Assembly: GCF_900116545.1 (NCBI RefSeq)
Contig: NZ_FPCK01000001.1
Coordinates: 620,001-684,000 of the forward strand
Direction: 5' to 3'
DNA length: 64,000 nt
From: Devosia crocina
Lineage (GTDB): Bacteria > Pseudomonadota > Alphaproteobacteria > Rhizobiales > Devosiaceae
Shown: positions 41,925-51,981 of the stretch, piece after piece
Numbering within the stretch: position 1 is the stretch's first letter
How the letters are laid out: each line of letters begins with the position of its first letter
The notes under the pieces: model-generated
What the model was told of the DNA's origin: nothing
The model's input: the letters and a program-made list of their open reading frames with translations, nothing else
The model's database searches: none
Program-made: the position numbers and the translations under genes

Positions 41925-44607
41925 GGATCGGGGCGAGCCAGCGTTCGACTTCGGCAATGTCCATGCCCTTGCGCTGGGCGTAGTCGATCACCTGATCGCG
42001 TTCGACCTTGGCGACGCCGAAATAATAGGCGTCGGGATGGCCGATATAGATGCCGGAGACGGATGATCCCGGCCACATGGCCATGCTTTCGGTCAGCGTG
42101 ACGCCGGTATTGGCTTCGGCATCCAGAAGGCGGAACAGCGTCAGCTTCTCGGTGTGATCGGGCTGAGCCGGATAGCCGGGCGCGGGGCGGATGCCGCGAT
42201 AGGGTTCGCCGATCAGTTCATTGGGCGCGAATGTCTCGTCTGCACCATAGCCCCAGAGGTTCTTGCGCGCACGCTCGTGCAGCATTTCGGCCATGGCCTC
42301 GGCATAGCGATCGGCCAGCGCCTTGACCATGATGGAGCCAAAGTCGTCATTGGCGCGCTCGAAGCGATCGGCGATCTCGCCCTCCTCGGGGCCTGCGGTG
42401 ACGACGAAGCCGCCGACATAATCAGGTGTGCCAAGCGGTGCGACAAAGTCTGCGAGGGCAACATTGGGCCGGTTCTCGCGCTTGGATGTCTGCTGGCGCA
42501 ATGTGAACAACGTCGCCAGCTCGTCGCTGCGCTCTTCGGAGGTGAAGAGCCTGATATCATCGCCCACGGCATTGGCTGGCCAGAAGCCAACCACAGCTCG
42601 CGGCTTGAACCAATTTTCATCGATGATGCGCTTGAGCATGTCCTGCGCATCGGCAAAGAGCTGGCGGGCCACTTCGCCCTGCTTTTCGTCTTCGAGAATG
42701 CGCGGATAGACGCCCTTCAATTCCCAGGTCTGGAAGAAAGGTGTCCAGTCGATATAGCGTGCGATCTCGGCGAGATCCCAGTTTTCGATGACGCGGGGCC
42801 CGAAGAACTGCGGGGCAGGGACATTGTAATCCGCCCAGTCGACCTTGAAGGCGTTAGCACGCGCCGCGCTCAGCGGCAGCCGCTGCTTGGCGAGCTCCGC
42901 GCGTTCGTGCTTTTCGGCAACCTCGACATATTCGGAGCGGATGTTCGCGACGTAATCGGCCTTGGCGGTCGGCGAGAGCAATTGCCCGACAACGCCGACC
43001 GCACGGCTGGCATCGGTGACGTAAATCGCTTGGCCGCGCGTGTATCGCGGCGCAATCTTCACTGCCGTATGGACGCGCGAGGTGGTGGCGCCACCGATAA
43101 GCAGGGGAAGGTCAAAACCCTCGCGCTCCATTTCCGAGGCGAGATGCACCATCTCATCAAGGGAGGGCGTTATAAGCCCTGAAAGGCCGATGACATCGAC
43201 GTTTTCGGCCCGCGCCGTTTCCAGAATTTTCTGTGGCGGCACCATGACGCCGAGGTCGATGATCTCGTAATTGTTGCAGGCGAGCACGACGCCGACGATG
43301 TTCTTGCCGATGTCGTGAACGTCGCCCTTGACCGTCGCCATCAGGATTTTGCCTGCCGACTGACGATCCGACCCGCCATTGGCCTCCTTTTCGGCTTCCA
43401 TATAGGGCAGCAGCACGGCGACAGCCTGCTTCATGACACGCGCAGATTTCACCACCTGGGGCAGGAACATTTTTCCCGCGCCAAATAGGTCGCCGACCAC
43501 GTTCATGCCGGCCATCAGCGGGCCTTCGATCACGTGCAGCGGGCGCTCGGCGCTCTGGCGGGCTTCCTCGGTATCGGCTTCGATGAATTCGGTGATGCCA
43601 TTGACCAAGGCATGCTCGATGCGCTTGGCCACGGGCCATTCGCGCCAGGCGAGGTCGCGGACCTTTTCTTCGCGCGCGCCGCCCTTGAAGCGCTCGGCGA
43701 TTTCCAGCATGCGCTCGGTCGCGGTGCCGCCGGCCTTGGGCTTGCGGTTGAGCACGACGTCTTCGCAGGCTTCGCGTAGCTCAGGGTCGATCTGGTCATA
43801 GACGGCGAGCTGTCCGGCATTGACGATGCCCATATCCATGCCCGCCTTGATGGCGTGGTAGAGGAATACGGCGTGCATGGCTTCGCGCACCGGCTCATTG
43901 CCGCGGAAGCTGAAGGAGAGGTTGGAAACGCCGCCCGAAATGTGCGCGTGTGGCAGGTTCTGGCGGATCCAGCGCGTCGCTTCTATGAAGTCGACGCCGT
44001 AATTGTCGTGCTCTTCGATACCGGTGGCGACCGCAAAGACGTTGGGGTCGAAGATGATGTCTTCTGGCGGAAAGCCCATGTCCTCGACGAGGATCTTGTA
44101 GGCCCGGGCGCAGATATCGATCTTGCGCTGATAGGTGTCGGCCTGGCCGACTTCGTCAAACGCCATGACGACAACGGCAGCACCGTAGGCAAGGCAAAGG
44201 CCCGCATAATGGCGGAACTGGTCCTCGCCTTCCTTAAGGCTGATCGAATTGACGATGGGCTTGCCCTGAACGCATTGCAGGCCCGCCTCGATCACCTCCC
44301 ATTTGGACGAGTCGATCATCACCGGGACACGGGCGATCTCGGGCTCGGAGGCGATCAGGTTGAGGAACTCGACCATGGCGGCCTTGGAGTCGATCAGGCC
44401 CTCGTCCATGTTGATGTCGATGACCTGGGCACCGTTCTCGACCTGGTCACGCGCCACCGCAAGCGCGGCCGGATAATCGCGGGCGGTGATGAGCTTGCGG
44501 AAGCGGGCGCTGCCGGTGACGTTGGTGCGTTCGCCGATATTGACGAAGGGAATATCGGGCGTGAGGACGAAGGGTTCGAGGCCGGAGAGCCGGAGATAGC
44601 GGTTCAA
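41905..44607 (-). CDS. metH: Methionine synthase MetH, folate/cobalamin/activation domains
   Basis: The 900-residue protein lacks the N-terminal homocysteine-binding domain. It has the pterin-binding barrel ([16 protein letters not shown]), the cobalamin cap and B12-binding domain with the lower-ligand motif ([11 protein letters not shown]) and the AdoMet-binding reactivation domain ([32 protein letters not shown]). It completes MetH together with the upstream gene, coupled by a 4-bp overlap. The full E. coli MetH is about 1227 residues, close to the sum of both chains. Confidence 0.95.
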   Translation of the reverse strand: MNRYLRLSGLEPFVLTPDIPFVNIGERTNVTGSARFRKLITARDYPAALAVARDQVENGAQVIDINMDEGLIDSKAAMVEFLNLIASEPEIARVPVMIDSSKWEVIEAGLQCVQGKPIVNSISLKEGEDQFRHYAGLCLAYGAAVVVMAFDEVGQADTYQRKIDICARAYKILVEDMGFPPEDIIFDPNVFAVATGIEEHDNYGVDFIEATRWIRQNLPHAHISGGVSNLSFSFRGNEPVREAMHAVFLYHAIKAGMDMGIVNAGQLAVYDQIDPELREACEDVVLNRKPKAGGTATERMLEIAERFKGGAREEKVRDLAWREWPVAKRIEHALVNGITEFIEADTEEARQSAERPLHVIEGPLMAGMNVVGDLFGAGKMFLPQVVKSARVMKQAVAVLLPYMEAEKEANGGSDRQSAGKILMATVKGDVHDIGKNIVGVVLACNNYEIIDLGVMVPPQKILETARAENVDVIGLSGLITPSLDEMVHLASEMEREGFDLPLLIGGATTSRVHTAVKIAPRYTRGQAIYVTDASRAVGVVGQLLSPTAKADYVANIRSEYVEVAEKHERAELAKQRLPLSAARANAFKVDWADYNVPAPQFFGPRVIENWDLAEIARYIDWTPFFQTWELKGVYPRILEDEKQGEVARQLFADAQDMLKRIIDENWFKPRAVVGFWPANAVGDDIRLFTSEERSDELATLFTLRQQTSKRENRPNVALADFVAPLGTPDYVGGFVVTAGPEEGEIADRFERANDDFGSIMVKALADRYAEAMAEMLHERARKNLWGYGADETFAPNELIGEPYRGIRPAPGYPAQPDHTEKLTLFRLLDAEANTGVTLTESMAMWPGSSVSGIYIGHPDAYYFGVAKVERDQVIDYAQRKGMDIAEVERWLAPILNYSAG

Positions 44608-45632
44608 TTCACGGTCCTTGGCTTGATGCCGGCGACGGCTTCGGAAATGGCGCGGATATGATCAGGGGTGGTGCCGCAGCATCCGCCCACGACATTGACG
44701 AGACCTTCTTTCGCGAATTCGCGGATTTGCCGCGCCGTGTCTTCCGGACCTTCGTCATATTGACCGAACGCATTGGGGAGGCCCGCATTGGGGTAGGCGC
44801 AGGTGAAGGTATCGGCCACCGCAGCGATCTCGGCCATGTGCGGCCGCATTGCCTCGGCGCCGAGGGCGCAATTGAGGCCGATGGTAAAGGGACGCGAATG
44901 GCGCACCGAATGCCAGAAAGCAGTCGGGGTCTGGCCAGTCAGGGTGCGGCCGGACGCGTCGGTGATGGTGCCCGAGATCATCATCGGCAGGGCCACGCCG
45001 GTTTTTTCGAATGCTTCCATGCAGGCAAAGATGGCGGCCTTGGCGTTGAGGGTATCGAAGATGGTCTCGATCAGGATGACATCGGCGCCACCGGCGATAA
45101 GGCCATTGACCTGTTCGGAATAGGCCTGGCGCAAATCTTCGAAGGTCACGGCGCGATAGCCGGGATTATTCACATCCGGACTGATCGAAGCGGTGCGATT
45201 GGTGGGGCCCACTGCACCGGCGACGAAGCGCGGCTTGCCGTCGATGGCCGTCGCGCGGTCGAGCGCACGACGGACGACGCGTGCACCCTCGACGTTGAGG
45301 TCGTGCACGGCGGATTCCATCCCGTAATCGGCCTGGGCGATTGTCGTTGCCGAGAAGGTGTTGGTCTCGACGATGTCGGCACCGGCCATGGCGTATTTGA
45401 AGTGGATCTCTTCGATCGCCTCGGGCTGGGTCAGGATCAGGAGGTCGTTATTACCCTTCTGCGGATGATCGGAATGGTGCCGGCAGGCATGACCGGAGCC
45501 ATGGCCCACGAAGTCGTCCTCGTTCAGACCAAGGCCCTGGATCTGCGTACCCATGGCTCCATCAAGAATGAGAATGCGCTCCCGCGCGAGTTTCTCCAGA
45601 ACCTTCCGGCTGGGAGACGGGACTACCGACAT
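44604..45632 (-). CDS. metH: Methionine synthase MetH homocysteine-binding domain (separate chain)
   Basis: The 342-residue homocysteine S-methyltransferase domain has the N-terminal [12 protein letters not shown] and the three zinc-binding Cys in GLNCALG and [11 protein letters not shown]. In most bacteria this is the first quarter of MetH. Here it is a separate cistron overlapping the rest of metH by four bases. A His-rich loop ([14 protein letters not shown]) precedes KGNNDLL, a pattern that also occurs in alphaproteobacterial homologues. The two chains probably form one complex. Confidence 0.93.
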   Translation of the reverse strand: MSVVPSPSRKVLEKLARERILILDGAMGTQIQGLGLNEDDFVGHGSGHACRHHSDHPQKGNNDLLILTQPEAIEEIHFKYAMAGADIVETNTFSATTIAQADYGMESAVHDLNVEGARVVRRALDRATAIDGKPRFVAGAVGPTNRTASISPDVNNPGYRAVTFEDLRQAYSEQVNGLIAGGADVILIETIFDTLNAKAAIFACMEAFEKTGVALPMMISGTITDASGRTLTGQTPTAFWHSVRHSRPFTIGLNCALGAEAMRPHMAEIAAVADTFTCAYPNAGLPNAFGQYDEGPEDTARQIREFAKEGLVNVVGGCCGTTPDHIRAISEAVAGIKPRTVN

Positions 45633-45725
45633 GACGACCTCGTGTTTTCAGAGGGGCTTTTAGCGATTGCTGCCCCTAAAGGGAAGCCAAGCGGCATGTG
45701 GTGTACAAGGGCGAGGGTGTGAAGG

Positions 45726-45749
45726 GTGGCGATAGGAGCAGGTCGCCAC
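45726..45749 (-). terminator. Stem-loop between the VOC gene and metH
   Basis: Seven-base arms (GTGGCGA / TCGCCAC) flank a 10-base loop. It lies 24 bp after the VOC stop on the minus strand, so it may terminate that gene. Confidence 0.4.
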
Positions 45750-45772
45750 GTCCACCGTGAGATGTCTGCCGG

Positions 45773-46186
45773 TCAACTCTGATATTGCGCCAGGAATTCT
45801 TCGCTGGGGGCTATCGGCTTGATGATGTCGATCATGACGCCATTGGGGTCATTGGTTATGAAGTGCCGCTGCCCAAACGCTTCATCTCGCAGGTCCAGCA
45901 GGATAGGCAGCTTTGCTGACTGAGCGTAGGAGTAGAACGCGTCCACGTCCTCCACTTCGAAGTTGATGAGAAGTCCGGCGGCAGTGGAGCCTCGACCTGG
46001 GACCGGGATGGTCTGGTGATCGCGGTGCAGCACGGCAATGTTCACGTCAGCGTGCGTGGAGTGCTGCAGGTGAACGTACCAGTCGCTTTCGAAAACTGGC
46101 GCAAAATCAAAGTGCGTTCGCCAGAAAGCCGATGTTGTGTCTACGGCATCGGTCATAATTACGGGGTAGTAGCTGGTGATCTTCAT
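45773..46186 (-). CDS. VOC family (glyoxalase/bleomycin resistance-like) protein
   Basis: This ~137-residue protein has two beta-alpha-beta-beta-beta modules: [28 protein letters not shown] and the C-terminal [44 protein letters not shown]. The E/H metal ligands of the family are partly preserved (HL, HT). The start could be ATG 46186 or ATG 46195. It is divergent from the TetR gene and likely repressed by it. Confidence 0.82.
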   Translation of the reverse strand: MKITSYYPVIMTDAVDTTSAFWRTHFDFAPVFESDWYVHLQHSTHADVNIAVLHRDHQTIPVPGRGSTAAGLLINFEVEDVDAFYSYAQSAKLPILLDLRDEAFGQRHFITNDPNGVMIDIIKPIAPSEEFLAQYQS

Positions 46187-46212
46187 AGCTGGCATTGTCC
46201 TCTGAAAAATCG

Positions 46213-46251
46213 TACAGTCTGTCTGTTTATAAAAATATACAGGCTGTTTGT
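46213..46251. promoter_or_regulatory. Two TetR operators
   Basis: TACAGTCTGTCTGT (46213-46226) and TACAGGCTGTTTGT (46238-46251) are 25 bp apart start to start, each with a palindromic ACAGnCTGT core. They sit between the VOC gene and the TetR gene. Confidence 0.65.
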
Positions 46252-46845
46252 ATGCAAGAGAAAAGACGCACCAATATCCAACGGAGCGAAGCCACACGCA
46301 GCATGTTGGTCGCAGCAGCGCGCCGGCTGTTCATCGCACACGGTTATGCGGACACCTCGACGCCTGACATCTCTGAAGAAGCAGGGGTTTCCCGGGGCGC
46401 GCTTTATCATCAGTTCGCCGATAAACGGGCACTCTTTGAAGCTGTGATTACAAGCGAAGCCGAGGCGGTTGCCTGGGAGATCGAAAGAGCTACGCCGGAA
46501 CATAATAACGGCAATGCGCACTTGATCACCGGTGCGCAAGCTTATCTGCAGGCCATGGGCAAAGAGGGGCGGTGCAGACTGCTTTTGGTAGACGGTCCGA
46601 CTGTTCTCGGGCCTGCCCAAATGAGATCGATAGACGGGCAGAGCGGAGCCACGACGCTCGTCAACGGCTTGCGCGAAATTGCACCCGGTGCCGACATCGA
46701 CAGGCTTGCTGCCTCCGCGGACTTGTTGTCCGCTGCTTTCGACAGAGCTGCACTTGCGATCGACCAGGGTGGAGCTAAGGATGTCTACGAAGCTGCAGTG
46801 ATCGAGCTCATCGAGACGGTCGCTGAGCGCTTAAGCGCGGACTGA
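46252..46845 (+). CDS. TetR family transcriptional regulator
   Basis: The 197-residue protein has a TetR N-terminal helix-turn-helix ([44 protein letters not shown]) and a TetR_C-type helical domain. The upstream frame is open to 46195 but the ATG at 46252 gives the usual start. Two tandem operators lie between it and the divergent VOC gene, so it probably represses both and perhaps the downstream VOC gene. Confidence 0.9.
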   Translation: MQEKRRTNIQRSEATRSMLVAAARRLFIAHGYADTSTPDISEEAGVSRGALYHQFADKRALFEAVITSEAEAVAWEIERATPEHNNGNAHLITGAQAYLQAMGKEGRCRLLLVDGPTVLGPAQMRSIDGQSGATTLVNGLREIAPGADIDRLAASADLLSAAFDRAALAIDQGGAKDVYEAAVIELIETVAERLSAD

Positions 46846-46980
46846 GGCGTGCCGCTTTGCCGCCTGCTGCTTATTATTTCCGGTTTTTTGCAGAGGCTGT
46901 CGCGTCAGGGCCGGTTGGATCGTCATATCGGTACAGCAACAATGGCTGAATGTGACGGTTTTGAAAGCGTGAGATCAGGG

Positions 46981-47349
46981 ATGAGCAGAACAGTTGACGT
47001 ACAAGGCATCTACGCGGCTGCGGTCGTGAAGGATTTCGAGGCAGCACTTGCGTGGTATGCAGCCTTGATGGGGCGCAAAGCCGATGATCTACCAATCCCG
47101 GGAATGGCGCAGTGGCGCAATATGGGTGCTGCCGGCTTGCAAGTTTGGCAGGACGAGCAACGGGCTGGCCGGTCCATAATGACCATCGTTGTCAAAGATT
47201 TGCAGCAGGAAAAACAACGCCTGGCCGAAGTTGGCATTCGTATGGAGAATGAGTTCAGCGGCGATTTCGGCGCTGTTGCTCAGGTTTTTGATCCCGAAGG
47301 CAATCGGATCAATCTGAGCGAACCGCCCAAGAACTTCGTGAACAGATAG
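46981..47349 (+). CDS. VOC family protein
   Basis: The 122-residue protein has the VOC fold motifs DVQGIYAAAVVKDFEAALAWYAALMGR and QVFDPEGNRINLSEP. It lies 135 bp after the TetR gene, on the same strand. Its substrate is unknown. The ATG at 46981 is chosen over earlier starts in the frame (46849) because it matches the family start. Confidence 0.8.
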   Translation: MSRTVDVQGIYAAAVVKDFEAALAWYAALMGRKADDLPIPGMAQWRNMGAAGLQVWQDEQRAGRSIMTIVVKDLQQEKQRLAEVGIRMENEFSGDFGAVAQVFDPEGNRINLSEPPKNFVNR

Positions 47350-47447
47350 AATGGCGGTTCCGAATCCCCCAACCTTCCTGAAAAGCCGCTTCTTGCTTGG
47401 CACAATCCCCGCCTCAGGCCACGGCCAGAGGCGGGGATCGGCTTTAT

Positions 47448-49358
47448 CTAGAAGCTGGCCTTGGCGCCGGCGTAGAAGGTGCGGCCCTGGGTGTTGTAGC
47501 CGAGAACGTCCTGATACTGGGTGTCGAAAAGGTTGTGCACGCGGCCATAGAGTTCGACTTGGTCGCTGAGCTGGTAGTTGACGCCGCCATTGACCACGGC
47601 GTGGGCGGGCAGGATCACGTCGGTTGCCGGCCAAGTGGCGAAATCGGTGTCGAGCGTATCGCCGGTCATCACCAGTTGACCATGGACCGAAAGCGGGATG
47701 TCCGCGAAGGCATAGGCGAGATTGAGGGCGCCGGAATGCTCTGGGCGGCGGATTTCGCGGGTGTCGTCGGCATTGCGCGCATCGACATAGGTGTAGCTCA
47801 CCCCGGCGGTGAAGCCGTTGAAGAAGTCAAGATTGGCGGTCAGTTCCACACCCTGGCGGGTGCTGGTGCCGGGCGAGTTGACCACGGTGCCGGGATTGAA
47901 GCCTTGGGTCGCGATCTCGTTGTCGAGCGTGAGATTGAAATAGGTCGCATCGAGCACGAGCATGCCGTCGAACAGGCTCTGCTGTACCCCGGCATCCCAG
48001 CCGAAGCCGGTTTCCGGCACAAGGTTCGGGTTGGGGATAAACGAGTTCGGGATATAGCCGAACTGTTCGAAAAAGGTCGGATTGGTCGAGCCGGTGCCGG
48101 CAGAGGCGTGCAGCTTGGTGCCAGTATCGGGGATCTGCCATGCGCCGCTCAAGCTATAGGTGGTGCTATCGGCAAAGGCATCGTTGAAATCGTGGCGCAG
48201 GGCGGCGGTGAGAAAGACCTGATCATAATAGGTGCCGCGATATTCGCCGACCAGCGAATGGCTCGTGCGTGCCTTGGGGTCGAGCATGCTCGGATCGGTT
48301 ATCGCGGTGGAGCCGAGGCGCTGGAAGGTTTCGTGCACGAAATCGTAGCCGAGGGTCACCGTATGCGTGCTGTCGAGGAAGTCGGGCGTGTCGAAATGGC
48401 GCCCGACTTGGTAGGAGCCAGTATAGCGGTCGCCAACCGAAGAATCGGCGATGGCGCCAAAGCGGTCGGTCGATAAACGGTCGGTCGAGCCGGCGCTGAC
48501 CCGCGCATTCTGGAACCAGAGCCCGTCTTCGCTGACCCACTTGAGCCCCAAAGAGCCGAAGAGTTCATGAAGGCGCGTCGTATCCGAAGTGTCCTGGACG
48601 ATGCTTGAAAAATCCTGCCAGTCGCTCTCGGCGAAAACGCGGCCATAGCGCAGCGTGCCATCCAGCGTCAGGGAAGGGGTGATGTCGGCGCTGAAGCGGG
48701 CATTGGCGTCGATATGGTCGGACCCATCGAGTTCGTCGCCGAGGGACGAGATGTTGAAGCCATCCGTGTGGCGCAGGGTCAGCCCGCCCGAGGCGCGGAA
48801 ATTATCCTGCCCATAGGCCAGCGAGCCGCCCGTCATCCTCGTGCCATCGGTACCGAATTCGGTCGCAACGCTGCCGCTGAAACCATCTGCACTTGCCGAC
48901 CTGGTGACGATATTGATGACGCCGGCCATGGCGTTCGAGCCCCAGAAGGCGCTTTGCGGGCCGCGCAGAACTTCGATGCGCTCGATATTGGAAACGGCGA
49001 GGCGACCGAAATCAAACTCACCGGTCGAGGTCTCGCTGGCCGGAATGCCGTCGATCAGCACCAGCACGTGGTTGGCCTCGGCGCCCCGCACGCGCAGCTG
49101 GGTCAGATTGCCGGGGGAGCCGCTCTGCGACACGGCGAAGCCGGGGACGGTGCGCAGGATATCGGTGACATAGGCGGGCTTGGTGAGCGCGATCGTTTCA
49201 CTATCGATCACGGTATAGGAGCGGCCCAGTTGCTGTTCTTCGAAGGGAGTGAGGCCTGCGGCATTGATCACGAGGGGGGCAAGGGTGGTCTGCTGTGCGG
49301 CAGCGGGCAGCGTCGTGGCAAGCATGGCTGCAAGAATGGCAAGGGACGAGGAACGCAT
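47448..49358 (-). CDS. btuB: TonB-dependent vitamin B12 receptor BtuB
   Basis: This 636-residue outer-membrane receptor imports cobalamin with energy from TonB. It has a signal peptide (SSLAILAAMLATTLPAAAQ), a plug domain (DILRTVPGFAVSQSGSPGNLTQLRVRGAEANHVLVLIDGIPAS, IERIEVLRGPQSAFWGSNAMAGVINIVTR) and a 22-strand barrel ending in Phe (YAGAKASF). The cobalamin riboswitch upstream strongly supports a B12 role. Confidence 0.93.
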   Translation of the reverse strand: MRSSSLAILAAMLATTLPAAAQQTTLAPLVINAAGLTPFEEQQLGRSYTVIDSETIALTKPAYVTDILRTVPGFAVSQSGSPGNLTQLRVRGAEANHVLVLIDGIPASETSTGEFDFGRLAVSNIERIEVLRGPQSAFWGSNAMAGVINIVTRSASADGFSGSVATEFGTDGTRMTGGSLAYGQDNFRASGGLTLRHTDGFNISSLGDELDGSDHIDANARFSADITPSLTLDGTLRYGRVFAESDWQDFSSIVQDTSDTTRLHELFGSLGLKWVSEDGLWFQNARVSAGSTDRLSTDRFGAIADSSVGDRYTGSYQVGRHFDTPDFLDSTHTVTLGYDFVHETFQRLGSTAITDPSMLDPKARTSHSLVGEYRGTYYDQVFLTAALRHDFNDAFADSTTYSLSGAWQIPDTGTKLHASAGTGSTNPTFFEQFGYIPNSFIPNPNLVPETGFGWDAGVQQSLFDGMLVLDATYFNLTLDNEIATQGFNPGTVVNSPGTSTRQGVELTANLDFFNGFTAGVSYTYVDARNADDTREIRRPEHSGALNLAYAFADIPLSVHGQLVMTGDTLDTDFATWPATDVILPAHAVVNGGVNYQLSDQVELYGRVHNLFDTQYQDVLGYNTQGRTFYAGAKASF

Positions 49359-49539
49359 GGAAGGGCTTTCTTGAGGCGAAATCAGCGCGGCACGGAGCGG
49401 CAGCGGCCAGCGCAGGGGCAGACGAAGGAAACTGGGGGAGGCGATCAGCGCGCCGGCAGCACAGGGAGGCGATGAGCAATCATCGATTTGGGTCCTCTCG
49501 CCGATCCGCCCGATCGGCCCGAAATGGAGTTCACTTCCA

Positions 49540-49705
49540 CGGCAGGTCTCCTGGCTTGCGGATCAGGCCGAAATCTCGCCTTCCCAGCCAGGTGGCCAGT
49601 GGACAATGAGACCTCGTTTCCGCTGACAGTTGCGGGGGCAGCGCCGGACTGGGGATGGCTCCCGCACCGGCTTCCCTATTATCCCCTTGCAGGGACCATG
49701 GACCG
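49540..49705 (-). ncRNA. Cobalamin riboswitch (AdoCbl type)
   Basis: On the minus strand the B12 box GCCAGGAGACCTGCC (49541-49555), the conserved GCCCCCGCAACTG core (49627-49639), TGGGAAGGCG (49578-49587) and 5' AATAGGGAA (49672-49680) are all present in the right order. It lies about 180 bp upstream of btuB; the rest of 49359-49786 holds no gene. It should switch off btuB when adenosylcobalamin is plentiful. Confidence 0.9.
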
Positions 49706-49786
49706 CGCGAGAATGGCGAAGGCCGCCTGCCGTGTCAATGACATAAGGATTTCCTTATATGCATATCAACAGCGGCTTGGCCGCGC

Positions 49787-50971
49787 TCAGTCGATGGCGA
49801 TCGACCGGTTGAAAACGCGGCGATAGCCAGGCGTGCGATCGGGGTGGAGGATGGAGATCAGGTCCATCAGCACAAGGTCGGGCCGCATGCTGCCCAGTTC
49901 GTAGAACTGCACGCCGCCATTGGGACCCTTAAGGGCGTCGGGTATCCAGACCTGGCCAGCCTTAGCAGCGGGCAGGGCCGCGAGTCGAGGATCTTCGGCT
50001 TGGATATCGGCAAGCGTGAGGTAGTTCATCGAGGCCTGGATCCAGACACGGGCGGACCGGGCGCGGGAGACCAGCAGCTCGAGATCGCGGATCTGGAAAC
50101 TGCCGGTACTGGTGTTTTCGGCAAAGACATAGCGGCCGCCGGCGTCGCCGATCAGTTGTGCCATGAAGGACCGGCCACCGGCGGCAAAGAAGACGCCGTT
50201 GAAGGCCTGGCCGCTGAGCACGAGCGGCCGCTCGCTTTGGGGAATACCGGCGACGCGGGCGGTTGCCGTCTGGTAGCTGCGGGCCACTTCGTCGAAGGCC
50301 GCATTGGCCTTGGCTTCGGCATTAAAGAAGAGCCCGACAAACTTGACCCATTCGGCCCGGCCGAGGGGGGATGTTTCCTGCCAATCGGCGAAGCCGGCGA
50401 CGGGAATGCCGGCCCCGGCAATGCGCTGCAACTCGGTTTCGTCGCCACCGGCCGCCAGCAAAAGGTCTGGCCGGTTGGCGAGCGCTGCCTCGATATTGGC
50501 GATTCCGGACGGGGCATATTCAACGACCGGTTTGGTGTGGATATGGTCGATCACCTCGGCGGTGGCAATGAAATCGCGCTGCGCGACGCCTGTGATCGCG
50601 GGGACCGCGGAGATGGCGACGAGCGCGGGATTGGCCGATGTGCTGCCCACGAAAAGCGACCGGATAGGAATCTGAATGCGTGGCGCGCCGGCAAGCTCAG
50701 GACCCAGTTCCGGGTCCGGCGTGCCGCACTGGACGAGAACATAGGTGGCGCTCGGTTCAGTGGTATCGGGCGGAGTGACCGTCAGGATCTTGTAGTGATC
50801 TAAGTAGGCGACGGAAAAGCCCTCGGCGTAATCGGGGTGCGACTGCTCGGGGAAGTAGCTGGTACCCGGCGCATAATCTGCAGCGCAGCCTTCAGCATCC
50901 AAAAGGGGGGATGCGGCCGCGGCGGGTGCGGCAGCAAGAAGGGCGAGGAGGGCTGCAAGAACAGGGCTCAT
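49787..50971 (-). CDS. btuF: Helical-backbone ABC substrate-binding protein, BtuF-like
   Basis: The 394-residue protein has a signal peptide (LAALLALLAAAPAAAA) and PBP class III features: IQIPIRSLFVGSTSANPALVAISAVPAITGV, IANIEAALANRPDLLLAAGG, and the long helical linker. Such proteins bind cobalamin, siderophore or heme. It is in operon with a FecCD permease and ATPase and near the B12 riboswitch, so cobalamin or a corrinoid is likely. It is longer than E. coli BtuF (about 266 residues). Confidence 0.75.
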   Translation of the reverse strand: MSPVLAALLALLAAAPAAAASPLLDAEGCAADYAPGTSYFPEQSHPDYAEGFSVAYLDHYKILTVTPPDTTEPSATYVLVQCGTPDPELGPELAGAPRIQIPIRSLFVGSTSANPALVAISAVPAITGVAQRDFIATAEVIDHIHTKPVVEYAPSGIANIEAALANRPDLLLAAGGDETELQRIAGAGIPVAGFADWQETSPLGRAEWVKFVGLFFNAEAKANAAFDEVARSYQTATARVAGIPQSERPLVLSGQAFNGVFFAAGGRSFMAQLIGDAGGRYVFAENTSTGSFQIRDLELLVSRARSARVWIQASMNYLTLADIQAEDPRLAALPAAKAGQVWIPDALKGPNGGVQFYELGSMRPDLVLMDLISILHPDRTPGYRRVFNRSIAID

Positions 50972-51981
50972 GGCACGGGGTTTTCGTCGAGACTGCGCAC
51001 GGTGTGGGCGAGGTCGGCATAGCTGCTGCCGCCGCTTGTGCCCTGGGTCGTTCGGAGGGTCCAGCCCTCGGCGGTCGCCAAAACGGAGAAGGAAGCGCGG
51101 TTCGGCTCGTCGGTCAGGCCATAGCCTTCCCGCTCCAATACGGTGCGGAGCAAGTCGCGTTCCGCCCCTGTTGCCGAAACGAAGACTTCGCCACGCAGCC
51201 GGGAGAGGATGCGGAAGCTGCGCTCGGTTAGGGAGAAGTCGATGGCATTGCTCGAAAATGCTGCTGAAAGCGCGGTGCCGCTCAGGAGGTCTTCGGGCGC
51301 TCCGTGGATAAGGCGGTTTGCTTTATCGATCAGCCACACGGTGTCGGAGAGGCGAAGCGAGAGATCGAGATCGTGGCTGGAAAGAATGATTGCGACATTC
51401 TGTTCGCGCGCCAGGTGCCGGAGCATAGCAAACATTTCGACCCGCGCTGACACATCGAGATAGGCGGTGGGTTCATCGAGCAGCAGGACCGCGGGACGCT
51501 GCGCAAGGGCTCGCGCGATCATGATGCGCTGCCGCTCGCCATCGGAGAGTTCGGCCATGTCGCGCTGGGCAAGGTGCTGCGCGCCCACGGCGGCAATGGC
51601 TTCGGCAACGATAGTGCGATCTCCCTGAGAGAGGCTGCCTGACCAGCCGGTATGTGGATAGCGGCCCAGCTCGACCAGACGCAGGGCCGGCATGGCTGCG
51701 AAAGCGAGGCGTTCGGTCAGGAGCACGCCCACAGCGCGTGCAAGATCGTATGCGGAGAGGCGCGCTGCATCCTGGCCGCGGATCAGCACCGAGCCGAAAA
51801 GTGGGGGCTGGCTGCGGGCAAGGGTGCGCAGGAGGGTCGACTTGCCTGCCCCGTTCCGCCCCAGCAGCGAGACCAGCTCGCCTGGCGCGACGGCGAGATC
51901 GAGTTGGTCGAGCAGGGCCTGAGCCTTGCCATGGCGGCGATAGCCGATGGTGAGTGCGCGCGTTTGGAGGGCCGGTATCAT
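50968..51981 (-). CDS. btuD: ABC transporter ATP-binding protein, BtuD/FecE-like
   Basis: The 337-residue ATPase has Walker A GRNGAGKST, Q-loop LLTERLAF, signature LSDGERQRI, Walker B AVLLLDEPTAYLD and H-loop LSSHD. The C-terminal ~80 residues extend beyond the usual 260 and contain a regulatory-looking segment. Its start at ATG 51981 makes an ATGA overlap with the permease stop. The upstream ORF extension is a shadow. It energises uptake of corrinoids with the permease and BtuF-like protein. Confidence 0.82.
   Translation of the reverse strand: MIPALQTRALTIGYRRHGKAQALLDQLDLAVAPGELVSLLGRNGAGKSTLLRTLARSQPPLFGSVLIRGQDAARLSAYDLARAVGVLLTERLAFAAMPALRLVELGRYPHTGWSGSLSQGDRTIVAEAIAAVGAQHLAQRDMAELSDGERQRIMIARALAQRPAVLLLDEPTAYLDVSARVEMFAMLRHLAREQNVAIILSSHDLDLSLRLSDTVWLIDKANRLIHGAPEDLLSGTALSAAFSSNAIDFSLTERSFRILSRLRGEVFVSATGAERDLLRTVLEREGYGLTDEPNRASFSVLATAEGWTLRTTQGTSGGSSYADLAHTVRSLDENPVP

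Noticed and set aside
45652..45677. Possible SAM-type riboswitch in the metH leader
   Set aside because: An AGGGGC/GCCCCT hairpin with a GCTAAAA loop word resembles the end of SAM-II, but the P1 stem and upstream conserved bases are missing. A covariance-model search would decide it.
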